Source: Hungatella sp.
GTDB taxonomy: Bacteria > Bacillota > Clostridia > Lachnospirales > Lachnospiraceae
Assembly: GCA_022796015.1 (NCBI GenBank)
Contig: JAAWHU010000020.1
Span: 1 to 46,828 of the forward strand
Length of the DNA: 46,828 nt
Direction of reading: 5' to 3'
Both the position numbers and the translations under genes were made by a program. Shown piece after piece: positions 25,138-34,323 of this stretch; the stretch's first letter is position 1; each line of letters begins with the position of its first letter. Below the pieces are notes generated by a model. That model saw nothing but the letters and a program-made list of their open reading frames with translations. It did not search any database and had not been told where the DNA came from.

Positions 25138-28038
25138 ATGAAGATAACCGGGAAGACCATAAAAAAAGGATGCTTTATAACCGTGAAGGTTATTCTGATA
25201 GGAGCGGCGGTCTGTATCCTGTCGGCTGCCTGCGCCGGCTTTGTGTGGGTGAAGCGTGTAATTGAAGGGGCGCCGGATATTCAGGCCTTAAGCTTTCGCC
25301 CCCAGGGGTTTGCCACCATGATCTATGACAGGGAGGGCAATGTGACGGAGAAGCTGGTTATGGAGGGGGCCAACAGGGAGGAGGCTTCCTACGAGGAATT
25401 TCCCGAAGATCTTAAGAACGCATTTATCGCCATAGAAGACGAGCGGTTCTGGGAAAATAACGGAATCGACATAAGAGCCATTGCCCGGGCCGTAAAGGGA
25501 GTAATCACAAAGGATTCCTCAGCAGGAGGAGGAAGCACCATCACCCAGCAGCTTATTAAGAACTCGGTGTTTCACGGGGGACAGGAAAAGACCTTCCGAA
25601 AACGGCTGGAGAGAAAGATTCAGGAACAGTACCTGGCAGTGGAGCTTACCAAAAGATCCGACAAGAAGACGATTTTGACGGATTATCTTAATACCATAAA
25701 TCTTGGGTCCAACACCCTTGGGGTGAAGGTGGCGGCCAGAAGGTATTTTAACAAGGACTTAAAGGATCTGACCCTCTCAGAATGCGCGGTGCTGGCGGGA
25801 ATCACCAAGAATCCTTCCAGGCTTAATCCCATTACCGGGGCAGAGGAGAATGCCCTCCGCAGGGCGAGAATCCTGGATAAAATGGAGGAGCAGGGAATGA
25901 TCACCGGAAAGGAGAAGGAGGAGGCCTTAAGGGACGACGTATATTCCAGGATACAGAATGTGGATGTGGAGACCAGATCCGAGGCTACTCCTTACAGCTA
26001 TTTTACGGACCGGGTAATTGAGGAAGTAACAGAGGCCATGACACGAGAGCTGGGGTATTCTAAGGAACTGGCAAGAAAAATGATTTACTCCGGCGGCCTT
26101 TCGATCTATACAACCCAAGACCCGGCCAAACAGAATATTGTGGATGAGGAGATTAATGACCAGCAGAATTATGGAGGAACCTTCTGGTCCATGGATTACA
26201 GGCTTACGGTCAGTCATGAGGATGGAAGCAGTTCCCACTACTCGGAGCAGGATGTGGAGGCCTTTGTTCAGGCAAGGCTTAAAAGGGAAGATATGGGTCT
26301 GTATACGGATCAGGATCTTCTGTATGGAGATATTGAAGCGTTTAAAGCTCATCTTGCAGAGGAGGGCGGCCAGATTGAGGAGGAGCGTGTCAACCTTGTG
26401 CCTCAGCCTCAGGCATCCTTTGTACTGTTAAACCAGTTTACAGGGGAGGTTCTGGCCATAAGCGGGGGAAGAGGGGAGAAGAAAGCCAGCAGGACCTTTA
26501 ACAGAGCTACAGATTCTTTAAGGCAGCCAGGCTCGGTCTTTAAGGTTCTCACCGCCTTTGCTCCGGCTTTGGATGGAAAGAACGGCACTCTGGCTACCGT
26601 CTATTATGATGGGCCTTACCAGGCAGGGAAGAAGGAATTCCGTAACTGGTATGGCCGGTATTACGGGTATTCCAACATCAGGGAGGCCATAGCCTATTCC
26701 ATGAATATTGTGGCAGTCCGCTGTATGATGGAGACAGTCTCTCCCCAGCTTGGAGTCTGGTATGCCCGCAATCTGGGAATTACCACCTTGTCGGAGCAAG
26801 ACTACAACCCCTCCACGGCATTAGGGGGAATCACGGACGGAGTGTCCAACCTGGAACTGACCGCTGCTTTCGGAGCCATAGGAGCAGGGGGCGTTTATGT
26901 AAAACCCGTGTTTTTTACCAAGGTCCTGGATCACGATGGCAATGTTCTTTTGGAGCGGAAGGAGGAAAGCCACAGGGCCCTTGGGGAGGAAACCGCATTT
27001 CTTCTCACAGACGCCATGAAGGATGTGTTAAAAGGGGGAAGCAAATTCGCCGTGACCACCATAAGTCCTACAGGACGAAGGGCGGCTCTCTCCTCCATGC
27101 CGGCGGCAGGGAAAAGCGGGACTACCACAGGAAGCAAGGATCTGTGGTTTGTGGGATACACCCCCTACTATACGGCGGGAATCTGGAGCGGCAACGATGA
27201 TGGACAGCCTGTAAAGGGAGGGACTTCCTACCATAAAGATATCTGGAAAAGGATTATGGACAGGGTTCATGAGGGCTTGGAGAACAAGAGATTTGAGACT
27301 CCGGCAGGGGTGTCCAAGTCTTATGTATGCAGGAAATCAGGAAAGCTGGCTATGTGGGGAGTCTGCGATAAGGATCCAAGGGGCAATGCCATATACAGCG
27401 AATACTTTGCCGCCGATACGGCGCCTAAAACCTACTGTCATGTTCATATAAAGGAAGTGGTCTGCGCGGAGTCAGGGGGCCTTGCCACCACGGCCTGCCC
27501 TCAGAGGGAGGAGAAGGTATTCCTTCTGGTGCCGGAAAACGGAGGGGACACGGAAGATTCCCGGTTTGCCCCTCCTCCTGTATGTCCTCTCCATCCGGAG
27601 GAAGAATCCTCAGAAGCCGGAGAAGAGGGGCAGGACCCGTGGGAAGGCTGGGATGATGGAATGTGGAACGACTGGGAGGACTGGACAGAGGAGGACTGGG
27701 AAGACTGGCCGTGGCAGGAGCCTACAGATTGGGAGGATCTTTTGCCTGGAGGAAGCAGCCAGGAGAGCGGGCCTCAGGGAGGCGGGGGAGCAGATCAGAG
27801 CACCTGGGGAGAAGGAGAGGGCAGCAGTCCGGAGACCACAGCGGAGGATGAGCCGGACGGAACCCAAGAGGGAACCTACCCGGAAACAGTTCTGCCGGAG
27901 CAGCCGACAACAGGGCAGCCATGGCAGCCGACAGCAGGGCAGCCGGAAAACACAGAAGGCCCGGCCCAGGAAAGCAGCCCCCAGGAGGAGAGCCCTCCCT
28001 CCTCAGGCAGATTCCCGTTCTTTCCATGGCCCCTGTAA
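25138..28038 (+). CDS. class A penicillin-binding protein (glycosyltransferase/transpeptidase)
   Basis: The 966-residue bifunctional peptidoglycan synthase has one N-terminal membrane segment (about residues 15-38). The GT51 domain follows, with its catalytic motif at E100-D-E-R-F; the motif's usual His (EDxxFxxHxG) is Asn here (N107). GSTITQQLIKN is the second GT motif. The transpeptidase has S466-V-F-K469, S521-M-N523 and K659-S-G-T662. After the catalytic part a Cys-containing segment precedes a tail of about 130 residues. The tail has nine Trp in 31 residues (W835-W865) alternating with Asp/Glu, then Pro/Gln/Thr/Ser-rich sequence. The enzyme builds and cross-links cell wall on the outer membrane face. 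It stands alone after the HAD terminator and before a cell-wall-binding protein. Confidence 0.93.
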   Translation: MKITGKTIKKGCFITVKVILIGAAVCILSAACAGFVWVKRVIEGAPDIQALSFRPQGFATMIYDREGNVTEKLVMEGANREEASYEEFPEDLKNAFIAIEDERFWENNGIDIRAIARAVKGVITKDSSAGGGSTITQQLIKNSVFHGGQEKTFRKRLERKIQEQYLAVELTKRSDKKTILTDYLNTINLGSNTLGVKVAARRYFNKDLKDLTLSECAVLAGITKNPSRLNPITGAEENALRRARILDKMEEQGMITGKEKEEALRDDVYSRIQNVDVETRSEATPYSYFTDRVIEEVTEAMTRELGYSKELARKMIYSGGLSIYTTQDPAKQNIVDEEINDQQNYGGTFWSMDYRLTVSHEDGSSSHYSEQDVEAFVQARLKREDMGLYTDQDLLYGDIEAFKAHLAEEGGQIEEERVNLVPQPQASFVLLNQFTGEVLAISGGRGEKKASRTFNRATDSLRQPGSVFKVLTAFAPALDGKNGTLATVYYDGPYQAGKKEFRNWYGRYYGYSNIREAIAYSMNIVAVRCMMETVSPQLGVWYARNLGITTLSEQDYNPSTALGGITDGVSNLELTAAFGAIGAGGVYVKPVFFTKVLDHDGNVLLERKEESHRALGEETAFLLTDAMKDVLKGGSKFAVTTISPTGRRAALSSMPAAGKSGTTTGSKDLWFVGYTPYYTAGIWSGNDDGQPVKGGTSYHKDIWKRIMDRVHEGLENKRFETPAGVSKSYVCRKSGKLAMWGVCDKDPRGNAIYSEYFAADTAPKTYCHVHIKEVVCAESGGLATTACPQREEKVFLLVPENGGDTEDSRFAPPPVCPLHPEEESSEAGEEGQDPWEGWDDGMWNDWEDWTEEDWEDWPWQEPTDWEDLLPGGSSQESGPQGGGGADQSTWGEGEGSSPETTAEDEPDGTQEGTYPETVLPEQPTTGQPWQPTAGQPENTEGPAQESSPQEESPPSSGRFPFFPWPL

Positions 28039-28137
28039 TTGTAAGAATAAATTCACAAAAATAACCAGAAATATTCACTCATTCCCTGTTGAATTATGAT
28101 AAAATAAACTTATCAAGAACAGGTAAGGAGGATGACT

Positions 28138-29202
28138 ATGTTCAGGAAAAAAAGATGGACGGCATTGGTTTTGACATTGATGTTTGTGATCAGCTCGACA
28201 TTTCCGGCACTGGCTGCTACCAAGAATATAACCAGTGTGTCTTTACGGATTACATCGGATATTGAAGCAGAGAGCGGTTCAGGGGAAGTGAAGGTCACTA
28301 CCAGCAACAGCAGGTATGAGGTGGAAGATTATTATATTACCAACGAGCCTTCTTCAGGTGAGTGGAAGAAGGGCAACCGGCCTAAAGTCAGGATTACACT
28401 GAGAGTAAGCGATGATAGCTATGCATTTAAAGTTTCCAAAAGCAGTATCTCCCTGAGCGGTACGGAAGCCACAGTAAGTTCTGTGACCACACAGGACAGT
28501 GCCAGTAAGCTAATAATCAATGTAACCCTTGCCGCCATAGAGAATGGAAGCGGGGGCTATGATCTGGACGTCTATGACGTCCAGTGGGATGGGGATCAGG
28601 GCTACGGTTACTGGGAAGGCGGCGAGGAGGCTAAGCGGTTTGAGGTGAAGGTGTACCGGGGCAGCAGCCTTCTTAACAGCTCCACCCTGACCACCACAGA
28701 AACCTCCTATGATTTTTCCAGTTATATTACCAGAAGCGGCACCTATACCTTCCGGGTGAGAGGAGTTTATAATTCCTCTTATAAGGGAAGCTGGCTGGAA
28801 TCCGAGTCCTGGTATGTGGATTCCCAGACAGCAAGAGACTTTAAGGAGAACAGCGAGAGCAACAATACGAACAGCACTCCCTCCGGCCCCAGCGGCCCTT
28901 CCAACAGCTCCAATAATTCCTCTGGTCCGGGCAACACCGGCGCCACCGGAGCATGGCTGCAGGATCAAGTGGGATGGTGGTACTGCAATGCGGACAGAAG
29001 CTACACCGTAAACAACTGGCAGTATATTGATAACAAGTGGTATTTCTTTAACGAGCGGGGATATATGGTCACCGGATGGGTTCTGTGGAAGAATGTTTAT
29101 TATTACTGCGGACCCTCTGGGGATATGCTTACCAACACCTGGACTCCCGACGGTTACTATGTGGATGGCAACGGAGTGTGGGTGCAGGGAATGCGCAGAT
29201 AG
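28138..29202 (+). CDS. secreted cell-wall-binding (choline-binding-like) repeat protein
   Basis: The 354-residue protein has a signal peptide (FRKKRWTALVLTLMFVISS, cleavage likely after PALA). A beta-rich region with a fibronectin-like stretch (about residues 165-235, SGTYTFRVRGVYN) is followed by a Ser/Asn/Gly/Pro linker. At the end are three CW_binding_1-type repeats (GWWYCNADRSY, NKWYFFNERGYMVTGW, VYYYCGPSG). Such repeats bind cell-wall polymers noncovalently. AGGAGG is 6 bases from ATG 28138 and directly abuts ATG 28132, so 28138 was chosen. It follows the PBP gene, so it may be a cell-wall associated partner (inference). Confidence 0.85.
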   Translation: MFRKKRWTALVLTLMFVISSTFPALAATKNITSVSLRITSDIEAESGSGEVKVTTSNSRYEVEDYYITNEPSSGEWKKGNRPKVRITLRVSDDSYAFKVSKSSISLSGTEATVSSVTTQDSASKLIINVTLAAIENGSGGYDLDVYDVQWDGDQGYGYWEGGEEAKRFEVKVYRGSSLLNSSTLTTTETSYDFSSYITRSGTYTFRVRGVYNSSYKGSWLESESWYVDSQTARDFKENSESNNTNSTPSGPSGPSNSSNNSSGPGNTGATGAWLQDQVGWWYCNADRSYTVNNWQYIDNKWYFFNERGYMVTGWVLWKNVYYYCGPSGDMLTNTWTPDGYYVDGNGVWVQGMRR

Positions 29203-29219
29203 AAGGAGCAGAGAAAAAA

Positions 29220-29250
29220 GGCAGACCTGATTCGTCAGGCTGCCGTTTTT
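29220..29250 (+). terminator. terminator with UUCG tetraloop
   Basis: GGCAG-A-CCTGA (29220-29230) pairs with TCAGG-CTGCC (29235-29244) around a TTCG loop, with a run of five T from 29246. It ends the cell-wall protein transcript. Confidence 0.9.
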
Positions 29251-29254
29251 GTGG

Positions 29255-29283
29255 TTTACTGAGAGTAAAATTCGTGTTATAGT
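29255..29283 (+). promoter_or_regulatory. promoter for the SseB-recQ-thi operon
   Basis: TTTACT (29255-29260) and TATAGT (29278-29283) are 17 bases apart, directly after the terminator and 63 bases before the first start. No TPP riboswitch motif is visible in the leader. Confidence 0.5.
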
Positions 29284-29346
29284 TAAGAAGTTAAGCCTGA
29301 GGACAGAGGTCAGGCGTAGAAGAAGAGGAAAGGAAAGGTTTGAATC

Positions 29347-30174
29347 ATGGCAGTAGACAATCAGTTGATAATAAAAAAATTACAGGGGATGGATACGTTT
29401 TATGCGGCATTTTCAGATGCCACCAGGCTGCCCTATGTAGCATGTGATCAGGAGACATTTGACGACCAGGTATATATCTTTGCGGAGGAGAAGGATGCCG
29501 ATGAGTGGGCCAAAGCCCAGGCGGAGGAGAAAATCGCAATCAACACGGCAAAAGTGGAGAAAAGCCAGATGCTTATGTTCTATACAAGCCTGTATCTCAT
29601 CGGAGCCAACCGTCTGGTTTTCCACAATGGGGCGGGAAGCTCCTATCTTCCCTTGGATCAGGTGGTAACCATCAATGAGAAGGAGGACGAGAAGAACGGG
29701 CTGCCTCAGAGAAATACTACCCTCCAGCTGACGATGATCTATTTCCTCCAGGAATTAAGAAGGTACGGAGAACTTCCTCAGGATGAGGAGAGGAAACAGC
29801 ACATTCGCGACTTAGAGCAGGAGATGGTGGCCAACCTTATGCGTTCCAAGTATATTATGGCTATTGACATCAGCAAGGTGGAAGGAGAATTTGTCCCCGG
29901 AAAGCCAGGGCAGAACATCCAGATACCTTATCTGAAAAACCCTGCCGGAGAGATTCTGCAGCCCATTTTCTCTGATTTGTGGGAGTTCCAGAAGTTCAGC
30001 AAGAATTACGGGCCAAAGATGCAGCTGGGAGTAACTCCTTTTAAGGGCCTTCTTCCCTCCCTGATTAAGGACGCCAAGGGCTATATACTGAACCCGGCCG
30101 GTGTAAACCTTATATTGCTGAGGGAAAAACTGGAGGTATTAAGCAGACAGACCGATGATGGAGCACAACAATAA
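29347..30174 (+). CDS. SseB family protein
   Basis: The 275-residue protein resembles the SseB N-terminal-domain family, small cytoplasmic proteins of unclear role that are common in Clostridia (recalled, not searched). It starts with a helix (NQLIIKKLQGMDTFYAAFSD) and then short strands (LPYVACDQETFDDQVYIFAE). There is no signal peptide or membrane segment. SseB-like domains were named from a type III secretion protein, but nothing here suggests secretion. Its stop lies 20 bases inside the start of recQ, so the two are co-transcribed. Confidence 0.65.
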   Translation: MAVDNQLIIKKLQGMDTFYAAFSDATRLPYVACDQETFDDQVYIFAEEKDADEWAKAQAEEKIAINTAKVEKSQMLMFYTSLYLIGANRLVFHNGAGSSYLPLDQVVTINEKEDEKNGLPQRNTTLQLTMIYFLQELRRYGELPQDEERKQHIRDLEQEMVANLMRSKYIMAIDISKVEGEFVPGKPGQNIQIPYLKNPAGEILQPIFSDLWEFQKFSKNYGPKMQLGVTPFKGLLPSLIKDAKGYILNPAGVNLILLREKLEVLSRQTDDGAQQ

Positions 30175-32026
30175 ATACCATATATTAAAAAAATATTTTG
30201 GATACGATACCTTCCGCAGCGCCCAGGAGTCCCTTATTGACAGTATTTTAGAGGGAAGGGACGTCTTAGGAATCATGCCTACAGGCGCGGGCAAATCTCT
30301 GTGCTATCAGATTCCCGCCCTGATGATGGAGGGTATTACTCTGGTGATCTCCCCCCTGATTTCTCTGATGAAGGATCAGGTGGGGAGCTTAAATCAGGCG
30401 GGAATCCATGCAGCCTTTCTCAACAGCTCTCTCACTGCCGCCCAGTATTATAAAGCCCTTGGATTTGCAAAGCAGGGGCGTTATCCTATTATCTATGTGG
30501 CGCCGGAACGTCTGGTGACAGAGGAATTTCTTGATTTTGCTCTCCATACTAAGATCGCCATGGTGGCTGTCGACGAGGCGCACTGTGTATCCCAGTGGGG
30601 GCAGGATTTCAGGCCCAGTTATTTAAAGATCCTGGAATTTATAGAGAAGCTGCCCAGCCGCCCTGTGGTCAGTGCATTTACGGCCACGGCCACCAAGGAG
30701 GTCCGGGATGATATCATTGACATTCTGCAGCTGCGCAGCCCCGCCATGGTGACTACCGGGTTTGACAGGGATAATCTGTATTTTGGAGTCATGACCGTGA
30801 AGGACAGGTATGGGGCTATCCGCAATTACTTAGAGACCCACAGAGGAACCAGCGGAATCATATACTGCCTTACCAGGAGGCAGGTGGAGGAGGTATGTGA
30901 GAAGCTGATCCGGGAGGGCTTCCCGGTGACCAGGTATCACGCGGGGCTGAGTGATGAAGAGCGCAGAAGGAACCAGGACGATTTTATCTATGACAGGGTT
31001 CCGGTGATCGCAGCCACCTCTGCATTCGGCATGGGAATCGACAAGAGCAATGTCAGGTTTGTGCTCCATTATGGCATGCCTAAGAACCTGGAATCCTACT
31101 ACCAGGAGGCAGGAAGGGCAGGCCGGGATGGGGAGGGGGCGGAATGCATCCTGTATTATTCAGGCCAGGATGTGATCACCAACCAGCTGTTTATCGACAA
31201 TAACCAGGACAATCAGGAGCTGGATGGGGCGACCAGAGAATTGGTAAGAGAGCGGGATCGGGAACGGCTGAAGAAAATGACCTTCTACTGCTTTACCAAC
31301 GAATGCCTGAGGGATTACATCTTAAAATATTTCGGGGAGTATAAAAGCAACTACTGCGGGAACTGCTCCAACTGCCTTACTCAGTTTGAGGAGGTGGATG
31401 TGACGGAGATTTCCAGAGCCCTCCTTGGATGTGTGGAGACAAGCAGGCAGAGGTACGGGACGACGGTAATCGTGGATACGGTTCACGGGGCCGACACTGC
31501 TAAGATACGCAGCTATGGGATGAAAGACAATCCTTACTATGGAGTGCTGGCAAAGGTGCCTGTCTACCGGATCCGCCAGGTTCTGAACTATCTGCATATG
31601 GAAGGCTATCTGCTGATTACACCCGACGACTACGCCGTAATAAAGCTGACCAAGGAATCCCTTGAGATTCTTAGGGAAGGCCGGCAGATTGTGATGAAGA
31701 TGGCAAAGGAAGCTCCAAAGGCGTCTAAGGATTCTTCCTCCAGGATGAAAAAGGGAAGAAAGGCTTCCCTGGGCCAGGAGGCCTTCACCGGGAAGGAGGA
31801 GAGCTTGTTTGACAGACTCCGCGCCTTAAGGACAGAGATCGCAAGGGAGGAGAAGGTGCCTCCTTACATTGTATTTTCCGACAAGACCCTGACCCATATG
31901 TGCATTGTAAAGCCTCGGACTAAGGGGGAGATGCTGACAGTGTCAGGCGTAGGAGAATTTAAGTACGACAAATACGGAAAACGGTTCCTGGACTGTATTG
32001 AGAATGAAACAGGAGATAAGGAGTGA
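30155..32026 (+). CDS. recQ: RecQ-type ATP-dependent DNA helicase
   Basis: The 623-residue superfamily 2 helicase unwinds DNA 3'-5' in recombination and replication restart. Walker A is TGAGKS (43-48) and the DEAH box is at 140-143 (VDEAHCVSQWGQDFRPSY), a RecQ signature. The C-terminal helicase half has GIIYCLTRRQVEEVC and YQEAGRAGRDG. A zinc-binding region has spaced cysteines (CFTNEC, CGNCSNC). RQC and a C-terminal HRDC domain (LFDRLRALRTEIAREEKVPP) complete the architecture. It overlaps the SseB gene and nearly abuts thiM. Confidence 0.95.
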   Translation: MMEHNNKYHILKKYFGYDTFRSAQESLIDSILEGRDVLGIMPTGAGKSLCYQIPALMMEGITLVISPLISLMKDQVGSLNQAGIHAAFLNSSLTAAQYYKALGFAKQGRYPIIYVAPERLVTEEFLDFALHTKIAMVAVDEAHCVSQWGQDFRPSYLKILEFIEKLPSRPVVSAFTATATKEVRDDIIDILQLRSPAMVTTGFDRDNLYFGVMTVKDRYGAIRNYLETHRGTSGIIYCLTRRQVEEVCEKLIREGFPVTRYHAGLSDEERRRNQDDFIYDRVPVIAATSAFGMGIDKSNVRFVLHYGMPKNLESYYQEAGRAGRDGEGAECILYYSGQDVITNQLFIDNNQDNQELDGATRELVRERDRERLKKMTFYCFTNECLRDYILKYFGEYKSNYCGNCSNCLTQFEEVDVTEISRALLGCVETSRQRYGTTVIVDTVHGADTAKIRSYGMKDNPYYGVLAKVPVYRIRQVLNYLHMEGYLLITPDDYAVIKLTKESLEILREGRQIVMKMAKEAPKASKDSSSRMKKGRKASLGQEAFTGKEESLFDRLRALRTEIAREEKVPPYIVFSDKTLTHMCIVKPRTKGEMLTVSGVGEFKYDKYGKRFLDCIENETGDKE

Positions 32027-32033
32027 TACAGCT

Positions 32034-32930
32034 TTGAGATATAAGATTGTGGAGGAGGTCAGAGGCAAGAGGCCCCTGATCCACTGTATCACCAACTATG
32101 TGACAGCCAATGATGTGGCTAATATGATTCTGGCAGCAGGGGCGTCTCCCATTATGGCGGAGTCCGTCAGGGAGGCGGAGGAGATCGCACAGATCAGCCA
32201 GGCCCTGGTTCTGAACATGGGAATGCTGACGGATCAGAAGCTGGAAGCCATGATACTGGCGGGAAAAAGAGCGGCCCTTATGGGTCATCCGGTGATTCTG
32301 GATCCTGTGGGAGCAGGGGCGTCATCTTTTCGGAGGGAAGCCCTGGGAAGGATTCTTGGGGAAGTGCCCTGCACCGTGATCAGAGGGAACCGGTCGGAGA
32401 TTCTGTGTACGGCCCGGCTTCTGGGGGAGAGGACAGAGGAGACATGCCTTCAAAAGGGGGTGGATACGGCTCCGGGCTCAGAAGGAGACCTGCAGCCGGC
32501 CCAAGGCCTCTCACGGTATGATGGCCTTCTGACGGACTTAAGCCGCAGGACAGGGGCAGTCATAGTCATGACCGGAGAGATGGACCTGGCGGCGGACGGC
32601 GAGAGAATCTACCGGATTTACAACGGCCATTCCATGATGTCCGGGATTACAGGAGCCGGATGTATGCTGGACGGCGTCATAGGCGCCTATACGGCGGTAT
32701 GGGACAGGAAGGGCCGTTACCCTGTCTCTCAGGGCGTTGCCCTGGCGGCGGCGGCTCATGGCCTGTGCGGCCAGCTGGCTTATGAGAAGGTGAAGGCAAG
32801 AAAAGAAGGGACAGGAAGCTTTAGGACTTATCTTTTGGATTATATGAGTCTGTTAGACAGTAATCAGCTTATGGGAGGTGCACGGATTGAGATTCAAACC
32901 ATCATTTCTGACAGTATATGGGGTGACTGA
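32034..32930 (+). CDS. thiM: hydroxyethylthiazole kinase
   Basis: The 298-residue kinase phosphorylates 4-methyl-5-(2-hydroxyethyl)thiazole for thiamine salvage. Family blocks are HCITNYVTANDVANMILAAG, DPVGAGAS and IRGNRSEI, followed by VIVMTGEMDLAADGERIYRI and SGITGAGCMLDGVI. An insert of roughly 20-30 residues (about VDTAPGSEGDLQPAQGL) makes it longer than the usual 260-270. The start was set at TTG 32034 because AAGGAG lies 10 bases upstream. The in-frame TTG at 31998 and ATG at 32004 lie inside recQ and lack a ribosome-binding site. It overlaps the thiE-thiD gene by 44 bases. Confidence 0.9.
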   Translation: MRYKIVEEVRGKRPLIHCITNYVTANDVANMILAAGASPIMAESVREAEEIAQISQALVLNMGMLTDQKLEAMILAGKRAALMGHPVILDPVGAGASSFRREALGRILGEVPCTVIRGNRSEILCTARLLGERTEETCLQKGVDTAPGSEGDLQPAQGLSRYDGLLTDLSRRTGAVIVMTGEMDLAADGERIYRIYNGHSMMSGITGAGCMLDGVIGAYTAVWDRKGRYPVSQGVALAAAAHGLCGQLAYEKVKARKEGTGSFRTYLLDYMSLLDSNQLMGGARIEIQTIISDSIWGD

Positions 32931-34311
32931 CCGGGCGTGGACCGGAAGGGAAACTCTCTTGGAACAGGTGAAGGAGGCCATAGAAGGCGGGGCCACCATG
33001 ATTCAGCTGCGGGAGAAGAATCTGGATAAGGACGCATTTTTGGAGGAGGCCGCAGAGCTTCGGAAGCTGACCAGACAGTACCGCATTCCTCTTATTATCA
33101 ATGACAATCTGGAAATCGCCCTTAAATGTGATGCGGACGGGGTTCACTTAGGCCAGGAGGATACCCAGGTGTCAGAGGCCAGGGCCATTCTGGGGCCGGA
33201 TAAGATCATAGGCGCCACAGCCAAGACCGTGGAGCAGGCAAAGGCGGCCAGAGACAGCGGCGCGGATTATCTGGGAAGCGGCGCAGTCTTCGGCTCCGCC
33301 ACCAAGACAGATGCGAAGCCCATGACAAGGGAGATGCTAAAGGCCATCTGCTCTGGCGTGGATATTCCTGTGGCGGCCATAGGAGGGATCAACGGGGGCA
33401 ATCTGGATAAGCTTTACGGCACAGGAATCGCAGGCGTTGCGGTGGTGTCAGGAATCTTCGGCGCACCGGATATCAGGGAGGCGGCCCGGGACTTAAGGGA
33501 GAAGGCGGAAAGGCTGAAGCTGGCTCCGGTTCTCACCATCGCCGGTTCTGATTCCAGCGGAGGCGCAGGGATTCAGGCGGATCTAAAGGCTATGACGGCT
33601 TTCGGCGCCTACGGAATGAGCGTGATTACCGCCCTGACGGCCCAGAATACTACAGGGGTCTACGGAATCTATCCTGTGAGCCCGGAATTTGTGAAAAGCC
33701 AGATGGACTGTGTTTTTCAGGATATTCCCCCCAGGGCCGTGAAGATCGGCATGGTATCCCAGGCAGATCTCATCAGGGCTATCGCAGAAAAACTGAGGGA
33801 ATACAAGGCGTCCCAGGTGGTACTTGACCCGGTGATGGTATCCACAAGCGGCAGCAGGCTTCTGGAAGAGGACGCCATAGCAGGCCTTACCAGCCAGCTG
33901 TTTCCGTTGGCCGATGTGATCACTCCCAATATTCCCGAGGCCCAGGTTCTCACAGGACATACCATCACCACCAGCCGGGATATGGAGGAGGCCGCGGCCT
34001 GCCTTGGGGAGATGTACCACATTGCTGTGCTTCTCAAAGGCGGCCATCAGGTGGAGGATGCCAGCGACGTGCTGTATCAGCAGGGGAAGCTTACCTGGTT
34101 TCACGGCACACGGATTGACAACCCTAATACCCACGGCACCGGCTGCACCCTGTCCTCTGCCATTGCCAGCGGCCTTGCCTTAGGTGAAAGTCTGGAGGAC
34201 AGCATTAGGGCGGCCAAAAAATATCTGAGCGATGCACTGGCCTTTGGCCTGAATCTGGGCAAGGGCAGCGGCCCTTTGAATCACTGTGTATGGGTGAAGC
34301 GTCAGCAGTAA
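32887..34311 (+). CDS. ThiE-ThiD fusion: thiamine-phosphate synthase / hydroxymethylpyrimidine(-P) kinase
   Basis: The 474-residue protein joins two thiamine enzymes. Residues 1-210 are ThiE (ATMIQLREKNLDKD, DGVHLGQEDT, YLGSGAVFGSATK), which couples HMP-pyrophosphate and thiazole phosphate. Residues about 213-474 are ThiD (LTIAGSDSSGGAGIQADL, VVLDPVMVSTSGSRLL, GTGCTLSSAIASGLA), which phosphorylates HMP and HMP-P. The TTG at 32887 is chosen because GGGAGG lies 8 bases before it; a GTG at 32878 is the other option. With ThiM upstream this gives salvage of both thiamine halves. It starts inside the end of thiM, so translation is coupled. Confidence 0.93.
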   Translation: MRFKPSFLTVYGVTDRAWTGRETLLEQVKEAIEGGATMIQLREKNLDKDAFLEEAAELRKLTRQYRIPLIINDNLEIALKCDADGVHLGQEDTQVSEARAILGPDKIIGATAKTVEQAKAARDSGADYLGSGAVFGSATKTDAKPMTREMLKAICSGVDIPVAAIGGINGGNLDKLYGTGIAGVAVVSGIFGAPDIREAARDLREKAERLKLAPVLTIAGSDSSGGAGIQADLKAMTAFGAYGMSVITALTAQNTTGVYGIYPVSPEFVKSQMDCVFQDIPPRAVKIGMVSQADLIRAIAEKLREYKASQVVLDPVMVSTSGSRLLEEDAIAGLTSQLFPLADVITPNIPEAQVLTGHTITTSRDMEEAAACLGEMYHIAVLLKGGHQVEDASDVLYQQGKLTWFHGTRIDNPNTHGTGCTLSSAIASGLALGESLEDSIRAAKKYLSDALAFGLNLGKGSGPLNHCVWVKRQQ

Positions 34312-34323
34312 AAGGAGGAAGAT

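Noticed and set aside
27482..28099. A 205-codon plus-strand frame rich in Arg/Gly overlapping the PBP tail
   Set aside because: It is the shifted reading of the Trp/Asp-rich tail; composition is biased and it lacks a start site.
29200..29346. TPP riboswitch before the operon that holds thiM and the thiE-thiD gene
   Set aside because: I looked for the conserved CUGAGA and ACCUGAUCUGGAU-like blocks here and between the genes and did not find them.
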